From positions 806,001-870,000 of the forward strand of contig DASYCZ010000026.1 of NCBI GenBank assembly GCA_036499825.1: a stretch of DNA of 64,000 nucleotides. The letters are read 5' to 3'. Each line of letters begins with the position of its first letter. Positions within the stretch are counted from its first letter, which is position 1. Both the position numbers and the translations under genes were made by a program. This document shows, one piece after another, positions 58,299-64,000 of the stretch. The DNA comes from Paradevosia sp036499825 (GTDB taxonomy: Bacteria > Pseudomonadota > Alphaproteobacteria > Rhizobiales > Devosiaceae). The notes below the pieces were generated by a model. That model was not told where the DNA came from. It saw only the letters and a list, made by a program, of their open reading frames with translations, and ran no database searches.

Positions 58299-59116
58299 AT
58301 GTGCGCCTGATATCCCCATCGCCACAGCCAGCCAGCGTTGCGCCGCCCGCCATTCAGATCGATCGGCTCAACCGTGTATTTGGCAGCCTGAAAGCCATCG
58401 ACGACATCTCGATCGATATCGGCGCGGGTGAGTTCTTCGTCATCGTCGGCCCTTCCGGCTGCGGCAAGACTACGCTGCTGCGCATTCTAGCGGGCCTGCA
58501 GACCCACAGCTCCGGCACCATCGAGATCGCATCGGGCGATGCGGAGCAGCCGCTGAACTCCATGGTGTTTCAGGGGGACTCGATCTTCCCCTGGATGACC
58601 GTGCGGCAGAATGCATCTTATGGCCTGCGCATGCGCCATCGGCCGGCCAGGGAAATCCGCGAAGTTGTGGATCACTACCTCAACCGCACCGGCTTGATGC
58701 GGTTTGCCGATTATTATCCGCACCAGCTATCCGGCGGCATGCGCCAGCGCGTTTCCATCGTCCGCGCCTTCGCCAACAACCCCCGTATCCTCCTGATGGA
58801 TGAGCCGTTTTCGGCGCTCGATGCGCAGAACAAGTTCCTGTTGCAGGAAGAGCTGCTGCGCATCTGGGAAGAAGACAAGAAGACGGTGGTTTTTATCACG
58901 CACAGTGTCGATGAGGCGGTGCTGCTCGGCGATCGCGTCATGGTCATGACGGCCAACCCGGGCAGCGTCAAAACCATCGTCCCCATCGACCTGCCGCGGC
59001 CGCGCAACATCATCGAACTGCAGAAGTCCCCCGAATACGGCAAGCTGGTGCACCGTATCTGGTCAAGCCTGCGGGACGAGGTCGAAGCCGCGCGGCAGCG
59101 AGAAAATGACCGGTAG
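58295..59116 (+). CDS. ABC importer ATPase (SsuB/TauB-like)
   Basis: 273 residues. An N-terminal Pro-rich tail precedes Walker A GPSGCGKTTLLRI, Q-loop FQGDSIFPWMTV, signature LSGGMRQRVSIVRAF and Walker B ILLMDEPFSALDAQ. The FPWMTV motif is typical of nitrate/taurine/sulfonate importers. The ATG overlaps the hydrolase stop by 4 bp; the permease gene starts 9 bp after. Confidence 0.93.
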   Translation: MNVRLISPSPQPASVAPPAIQIDRLNRVFGSLKAIDDISIDIGAGEFFVIVGPSGCGKTTLLRILAGLQTHSSGTIEIASGDAEQPLNSMVFQGDSIFPWMTVRQNASYGLRMRHRPAREIREVVDHYLNRTGLMRFADYYPHQLSGGMRQRVSIVRAFANNPRILLMDEPFSALDAQNKFLLQEELLRIWEEDKKTVVFITHSVDEAVLLGDRVMVMTANPGSVKTIVPIDLPRPRNIIELQKSPEYGKLVHRIWSSLRDEVEAARQRENDR

Positions 59117-59125
59117 GAGCACAAG

Positions 59126-59929
59126 ATGACCGCAATCACCGCCGGCGTCGCCGAAAGGGCCCCGTTGATCAGCGAACGGATGCGTTATCGCCTGCTGGGC
59201 ATAATCTCGCCCATCGGGCTGCTGCTGGTCTGGGAAATCCTCGCCCGTCTCAATATCATCGATACGCGCTTCTTCCCCGCTCCATCGGCCATCCTGACCC
59301 TTGGCTATTCCATGCTGCTGTCGGGTCAGTTGATTTCCAACACCCTGATAACGCTGCAGCGCCTGCTGCTGGGTACGATCATTGGTGGCGTACCGGCGCT
59401 GCTGCTGGGCCTGGTGATGGGGCTGAACCGCACTGTTCGCGCCCTGGTCGAACCATTGGTGGCAGCGACTTACCCCGTTCCCAAGAGCGCCCTGTTGCCT
59501 CTGGCCCTGCTGATCTTCGGCCTTGGTGAAGGCTCCAAGATCTTCATGGTCGCCCTGGGGGTATTCTTTCCGGTGCTGATCAACACCACGGCGGGGGTCC
59601 TTGAAATCAGCAGCATCTATCTCGATGTCGGCCGCAACTTCAAAGCCGATCGCCGGCGCATGTTCCAGACGATTGCGTTGCCGGGCGCCCTGCCCGTGAT
59701 CATGACCGGCTTCAAGCTCGGCATCGGCATCGGCCTGATCATGGTCTCCATGGCCGAAATGCTCGGCGGCGCCGATTCAGGCCTCGGGTTCATGATCTGG
59801 AGTGCCTGGCAGACCTTCGCGGTCGAGCAGATGTATGTCGGGCTTTTCGTCATCGCCATCATCGGTTTCCTGCTGACGCTGCTGCTCGACGAGCTGGAGA
59901 GTTGGCTGGTTCCCTGGAAGGCGAAGTAA
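59126..59929 (+). CDS. ABC importer permease (SsuC/TauC-like)
   Basis: 267 residues, six helices: IISPIGLLLVWEILARLNII first, FPAPSAILTL, EPLVAATYPVPKSALLPLAL, and the EAA region with DVGRNFKADRRRMFQTIALPG. Third gene of the hydrolase-ATPase-permease operon; the SBP is encoded divergently at 56215-57309. It converges on the family-5 binding-protein gene. Confidence 0.93.
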   Translation: MTAITAGVAERAPLISERMRYRLLGIISPIGLLLVWEILARLNIIDTRFFPAPSAILTLGYSMLLSGQLISNTLITLQRLLLGTIIGGVPALLLGLVMGLNRTVRALVEPLVAATYPVPKSALLPLALLIFGLGEGSKIFMVALGVFFPVLINTTAGVLEISSIYLDVGRNFKADRRRMFQTIALPGALPVIMTGFKLGIGIGLIMVSMAEMLGGADSGLGFMIWSAWQTFAVEQMYVGLFVIAIIGFLLTLLLDELESWLVPWKAK

Positions 59930-60026
59930 GCTCCAAGCTGGGGGCGGCCGTTCACCCTATTGAACTGTGGTGTCCCGGAGCATGCTGGGCGAAGGCTTGG
60001 AGCCTCCGCCCAGATCGTCACATCAT

Positions 60027-61649
60027 TCAGTTCGCCTGGCCGACGTCTTCGAAGACTTCGGAGTGCATGGCGCCGGCGGGAAGGCCGACAATGCCCTTGC
60101 GGACCGCGATCGGGTAGGATTTCTCCCAGAGCCAGAGCGCGGGCAGATCAGTTCCAAGGATTTGCTGCGCCTGATGGTAGTCATCGGCGCGGACCTTGGG
60201 ATCCATTTCGGCGTCAGCCTTGTTGAACAGGTCATCGAGCTTGGGATTGCTGTAGCCCATCAAATTGCCCCCCACCACTTTCTGGATGGTGCTGGTGCTG
60301 TAGAGCCGGTTGACGCCGATCTTGGGATCGGGTCCCGTGCCGAAAGAGCCCATGGTGAGATCGAAATCCCACTTCATGAACGCCGAGTCGAGCCAGGCGG
60401 CGGAATCGGTAGGCATGAGCTGCAGGTCGATGCCCCCCTCTTTCAACTGCTGCCGCATGATTTCGGCGGCAGACTGCAAGGCACCACCCTCACCCGTGCC
60501 CTGATAGCTGAGACGCAGGCTGAACCGCGTGCCATTGCCATCCTTGGGGAAGCCGGCCTTGTCGAGCAGATCGTTGGCAAGCGCCACATCATGCGCGTAC
60601 TTGGGAATGTCGGCATCGTAGAACGGCGGCTGATCGGAGCGTATCGGCCCCGTCGCGGCCTTGCCGTGGCCGTTCAGCGCCAGCTTGACCAGCAGGTCCC
60701 TGTCGACGAGATGGGCGATGGCCTGCCGCACTTCCGGCTTGGCAAGCTGGGGTTCACGGAGGTTGTAGAACATCATGATCTCACCCAGCGCAGGGCGCAG
60801 GCTGTCGATGACCTGGATGTTCGGATCCTTGCTCAAGGGCGCGAGCGCCGAGGTCGACAGCGCCGAATAAGGAATATAGTCGATGTCGCCCTTCTGGAGA
60901 GCGAGCTGGGTCGCGCCCGGATCGGGGATGATCTGGAACACCAGGCGATCGAGGAAGACGTGATCCTTGTTGAAGTAGTCCGGATTTCGCTCCAGCACGA
61001 CGTTGCTGCCGCGGTTCCATTCCTTGAACACGAAGGGACCGGTACCGATGGGCTTGAGATTGGCCGGGTTGGTGCGGGGATCCGAGCCTTCGTAGATGTG
61101 CTTGGGGAAAATCTGCGCGAAGTTCGGCTGGCAGAACGCCCATGGAAAGAATGAGGGATCGGGCTTGGCGAGCTTGACGACGACAGTGTTGTCATCGGGC
61201 GTATCGATGCTCGCTATGCCCTTGTATGCCTGGATGGCCAGCGAGTTGTATTTCCCGCTGAGTTCCTGGAACGTGTATTTCACGTCGGCGGACGTGAACG
61301 GCTGGCCGTCATGCCACTTCACACCTTCCTGCAGGTGGAAGGTGTAGGTCAGGCCATCGGGGCTGATTTCCCAGGATTTGGCGAGGCTGGGAACGAGGTT
61401 CAGTTTGTCGTCCAGCTTGATCAGGGTGTTGAATATCTCGCCGCCGATAGCGATGGTGGTGATGTCGGTGCCCAGCCCGGTGATGAAATTGGGTGGGTTG
61501 TCGGTAATCGCCGAAATCAGCGTGCCACCCTGCTTGATCGCTTCCTGGGCCATGACGGCCGGTGCTTGGGCGATGAGAATGGTGGCGAGAATGGCTGGCG
61601 CGGCCAAGCCGAAGAGCTTGCTCAACGGCCTTTTGCGGTCCTTCGTCAT
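60027..61649 (-). CDS. ABC importer substrate-binding protein, family 5 (peptide type)
   Basis: 540 residues with a signal peptide (about 1-34, APAILATILIAQAPAVMAQ). Family 5 landmarks: GGTLISAITDNPPNFITG, EIFNTLIKLDDKLNLVPSLA, GVKWHDGQPFTSADVKYTF and LGEIMMFYNLREPQLAKPEVRQAI. It precedes no other gene; upstream on the same strand lie its ATPases (61724-63705), so the binding protein is last in the visible unit. Ligand likely a peptide or peptide-like compound. Confidence 0.92.
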   Translation of the reverse strand: MTKDRKRPLSKLFGLAAPAILATILIAQAPAVMAQEAIKQGGTLISAITDNPPNFITGLGTDITTIAIGGEIFNTLIKLDDKLNLVPSLAKSWEISPDGLTYTFHLQEGVKWHDGQPFTSADVKYTFQELSGKYNSLAIQAYKGIASIDTPDDNTVVVKLAKPDPSFFPWAFCQPNFAQIFPKHIYEGSDPRTNPANLKPIGTGPFVFKEWNRGSNVVLERNPDYFNKDHVFLDRLVFQIIPDPGATQLALQKGDIDYIPYSALSTSALAPLSKDPNIQVIDSLRPALGEIMMFYNLREPQLAKPEVRQAIAHLVDRDLLVKLALNGHGKAATGPIRSDQPPFYDADIPKYAHDVALANDLLDKAGFPKDGNGTRFSLRLSYQGTGEGGALQSAAEIMRQQLKEGGIDLQLMPTDSAAWLDSAFMKWDFDLTMGSFGTGPDPKIGVNRLYSTSTIQKVVGGNLMGYSNPKLDDLFNKADAEMDPKVRADDYHQAQQILGTDLPALWLWEKSYPIAVRKGIVGLPAGAMHSEVFEDVGQAN

Positions 61650-61723
61650 GATAGTCTCCCTTTAGATCTTGCAGCCGGGCCAGGCTGCATCAGTCAGGCA
61701 TTGGGATCGCCGGCCCAGCGATC

Positions 61724-62716
61724 CTAGGGTGCAAGCGCCGGCCCATCGAGATGGCAGGCCGAGCTATGACCGCCCCCCAGATCCTTGAGCACGGGTTCGA
61801 CCTTGCAGATGTCCATGGCGAAGGGGCATCGCGTCCTGAAGCGGCACCCCGAGGGCGGCGCCGTCGGCTTGGGCGGCTCCCCGACGATGGTGACCCGCTC
61901 GCGATTGTGCGCTCTGGCGCGGCTGAGCGACGGCGCTGCGCCCAGCAAGACCTGGGTATAGGGGTGGTGCGGATGATCGAAGATGGCGTCGACCGGCCCG
62001 GTCTCGACGAGCTTACCCAGATACATCACCACCACCCGGTCGGCGATAAAGCGGACGACGCCGAGATCATGGCTCAGGAACAGCAGCGACAACTTCAGTT
62101 CGCTCTTGAGACGCTGCAACAGCTTCAGGATCTGTGTGCGGATGGACACATCCAGCGCCGACACGGGCTCGTCGGCGACCAGCACCGAAGGATTGAGCGC
62201 GAGCGCTCGCGCAATGGCGATACGCTGCCGCTGGCCGCCCGAGAACTCGTGGGGGAAGTTGTCCGTATAAAGATAGGACGGGCTCAACCCGACACGATCG
62301 AGCAGATCCTCCACATAGGCATCGGCCTCGGCGGGGGCGACGGTCTTGTGCAAGAGCAGCGGACGCCGCAGGGCCTGGCCGATCGTCTGGCGCGGATTGA
62401 GCGAACCATAAGGGTCCTGGAAGACCACCTGCACGTCGCGATGAAAGCCACGCATGCTCTCGCCCGACAGCGCATCGACATCCTTGCCGCGCCAGTCGAT
62501 GCGGCCCGAGGAGAGCTTCTGCAGTCCGACGACGGCCTGCCCAAGCGTGGTTTTGCCACTGCCGCTTTCGCCCACAAGGGCGACGGTTTCATTCTCGTTC
62601 AGGGTCAGATTGACCCCATCGACGGCGTGAACGATGCGCTTGTTCTGTCCAAACAGGCCGCTGCGGACGGGAAAGTGCACATTGGCGTCAGTGATGCGAA
62701 TGGTTTCAACGGCCAT
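61724..62716 (-). CDS. ABC importer ATPase (DppF-like)
   Basis: 330 residues with the full C-terminal oligopeptide extension (GCRFRTRCPFAMDICKVEP). Walker A LVGESGSGKTTLGQAV, Q-loop FQDPYGSLNPRQTI, signature EFSGGQRQRIAIARAL, Walker B VLVADEPVSALDVS. The ATG at 62716 shares its first base with the stop of the upstream ATPase gene (TGATG), so they are coupled. Confidence 0.94.
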   Translation of the reverse strand: MAVETIRITDANVHFPVRSGLFGQNKRIVHAVDGVNLTLNENETVALVGESGSGKTTLGQAVVGLQKLSSGRIDWRGKDVDALSGESMRGFHRDVQVVFQDPYGSLNPRQTIGQALRRPLLLHKTVAPAEADAYVEDLLDRVGLSPSYLYTDNFPHEFSGGQRQRIAIARALALNPSVLVADEPVSALDVSIRTQILKLLQRLKSELKLSLLFLSHDLGVVRFIADRVVVMYLGKLVETGPVDAIFDHPHHPYTQVLLGAAPSLSRARAHNRERVTIVGEPPKPTAPPSGCRFRTRCPFAMDICKVEPVLKDLGGGHSSACHLDGPALAP

Positions 62717-63705
62717 CACGCACCCACGCGTTCGGGATCATAGAGCGCGCATTTAGCCGCCTGGCCATTGCCGAAATCGTGCAACTTCGGCTCGACGGTG
62801 TCGCACCCCTCGAAACGGAAGCGGCAGCGCGGATGAAAGCGGCAGCCGCTCGGAGGCGAGGCCATGTTCGGCGGCGTCCCCTCGAGCGGCACCAGATCGG
62901 TCTTGGGGTCGAACGGATCGAGGATCGAGTCGATCAGCGCCATCGTATAGGGATGCTTGGGCGCATCGAAAATCTGCGCGGTCGGGCCGCTTTCCACGAC
63001 CTGGCCGGCATACATGACATAGACGCTGTCGCAGACATCGGCGATGACGGCGAGATCGTGCGAGATCAGCATCAGCGCCGCACCCAGCTCAACCCGCATG
63101 GCCGCGAGGAAGCGCAGGATCTGATCCTGTACCGTGGCGTCCAGGGCCGTGGTCGGCTCGTCGGCGATGATCAGGCGCGGCTTGCGGATCAACACCGCCG
63201 CGATCAGCACGCGTTGCTGCATGCCACCGCTCAACTCGAACGGGTAGCTGGCGGCGACACGCGCCGGATCGGGAATTTGTACCGCGCGCAACGCATCGAG
63301 AACGCGCTCGCGATCCTCTAGTTTGCGCGAACCGCGTTTGCCGATCGACTCGGCAATCTGTTCCTCGATCGTCATGATCGGATTGAGGTAGCTGCCGGCG
63401 TCCTGGAAGATCATGGCGATATCGGATAGCCGAACTCCGCGCATGCCCTCATCGTCGAGCGCCAGCAGATCGCGGCCATCGAACTCGACGGAGCCGGCGA
63501 CGACACGGCCAGGCGGCGGCACCAGCCGCAGGATGGAGAGCGACGTCATCGACTTGCCGGAGCCGGATTCCCCCACGATGCCGACCGCCTCGCCTTCCTT
63601 CACATCGAAGGAGACGCCATCGACAGCCCGGACGGTGCCGCGGGCGGACGCGAAATGCGTCGTCAGATTATGGACATGCAACAAAGGCTTCTCAGACGTG
63701 CCCAT
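62716..63705 (-). CDS. ABC importer ATPase (DppD-like)
   Basis: 329 residues. Walker A GIVGESGSGKSMTSLSIL, Q-loop FQDAGSYLNPIMTI (Asp-Ala-Gly where Asp-Pro is usual), signature ELSGGMQQRVLIAAVL, Walker B LIIADEPTTALDATV and the C-terminal Cys-containing extension GCRFHPRCRFRFEGC. Starts 2 bp after the permease stop. Confidence 0.94.
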   Translation of the reverse strand: MGTSEKPLLHVHNLTTHFASARGTVRAVDGVSFDVKEGEAVGIVGESGSGKSMTSLSILRLVPPPGRVVAGSVEFDGRDLLALDDEGMRGVRLSDIAMIFQDAGSYLNPIMTIEEQIAESIGKRGSRKLEDRERVLDALRAVQIPDPARVAASYPFELSGGMQQRVLIAAVLIRKPRLIIADEPTTALDATVQDQILRFLAAMRVELGAALMLISHDLAVIADVCDSVYVMYAGQVVESGPTAQIFDAPKHPYTMALIDSILDPFDPKTDLVPLEGTPPNMASPPSGCRFHPRCRFRFEGCDTVEPKLHDFGNGQAAKCALYDPERVGA

Positions 63706-63707
63706 GG

Positions 63708-64000
63708 TCAGCCCTTCTGCCTGAGGCGCGGATTGAGGAAGTCATTGATGCCGTCGGACAGCAGCGCCAGGCTCATGGCGAATACCGAAATGGCGAGGCC
63801 GGGGAACACGCCGGTCCACCAGGAATCAGCCATATACTGCTGGGCGGTATTGAGCATCCGGCCCCAGCTCATGACGTTGGGATCGCCGGCGCCAATAAAG
63901 CTGAGGCTGGCCTCGAGCAGAATGGCGCTGGGGATTTGCAACGCGCCAACCACCACCACCGCTGTCAGCGCATTGGGCAGGATTTCGGTGAAGATGATCT
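63708..64000 (-). CDS. ABC importer permease (DppC-like), partial
   Basis: The C-terminal 97 or so residues only; the frame is open at the right edge. Seen are the EAA-like region FTEILPNALTAVVVVGALQI, ASLSFIGAGDPNVMSWGRML and the last helix AISVFAMSLALLSDGIND. This is the second permease of the importer; the first permease (DppB) must lie beyond the window. Confidence 0.93.
   Translation of the reverse strand, partial: IIFTEILPNALTAVVVVGALQIPSAILLEASLSFIGAGDPNVMSWGRMLNTAQQYMADSWWTGVFPGLAISVFAMSLALLSDGINDFLNPRLRQKG

Noticed and set aside
59930..60003. Inverted repeat GCTCCAAGC / GCTTGGAGC between convergent genes
   Set aside because: The arms are 9 bp but are separated by 56 nt and have no T-run, so a terminator is not convincing.
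1..64000. CRISPR arrays, tRNA/rRNA genes, insertion sequences, prophage genes
   Set aside because: Intergenic regions were read for regular repeats, cloverleaf sequences and transposase or phage motifs. None was found.

Overview
The window is high-GC alphaproteobacterial DNA, most likely a Hyphomicrobiales (Rhizobiales) member close to Devosia. This rests on an RNase E with an acidic insert in its N-terminal domain, an aroQ-accB-accC-aat block, DUF2155 and NDUFA12-type complex I genes beside a B12-dependent ribonucleotide reductase, CtrA- and CcrM-type DNA motifs, and many ABC importers. The genus is inferred from gene content and was not checked by any search. No rRNA, tRNA, CRISPR array, insertion sequence or prophage was recognised.

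Core block, 1-20.3 kb: a periplasmic amidase (cut by the left edge) diverges from rne. Then come a WYL regulator with a VOC protein, an aminotransferase, aroQ-accB-accC, a hydrolase, aat, DUF2155, the NDUFA12 homologue and nrdJ. Between aat and DUF2155, which are often close neighbours in this order, lies about 3.5 kb of accessory DNA. It holds a five-gene ArsR-led operon, a small membrane protein and a thrice-broken aminoglycoside phosphotransferase pseudogene.

Accessory block, 20.3-31.4 kb: a SnoaL-like remnant, a small orphan gene, a second ArsR-SRPBCC pair with a clear promoter-operator, an MFS exporter, an L,D-transpeptidase, a divergent HxlR / NmrA-like pair, and a complete YbhGFSR-type ABC efflux operon.

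Catabolic operon, 31.6-41.2 kb, all on the minus strand and tightly packed: LacI regulator, sugar-binding protein, two CUT1 permeases, UgpC-type ATPase, GH63-like hydrolase, Rieske ferredoxin, two ACMSD-like amidohydrolases, second Rieske protein. One amidohydrolase has lost a conserved metal-ligand histidine. This is the best candidate for an undescribed pathway: import and hydrolysis of a glycoside whose non-sugar part is then processed.

Mixed block, 41.2-46.0 kb: a DUF2235 hydrolase, two adjacent membrane genes built from the same two-helix repeat (one broken by a 13-bp tandem duplication), hpt and an aldo/keto reductase.

Transport block, 46.0-64.0 kb: a peptide-family importer with a fused permease-ATPase and a uronate-dehydrogenase-like enzyme; a carboxymuconolactone decarboxylase remnant; a haloperoxidase-like hydrolase; a TehA-like channel; an OmpA-family protein; a nitrate/taurine-type ABC importer with a cysteine hydrolase; and a second peptide-family importer cut by the right edge.
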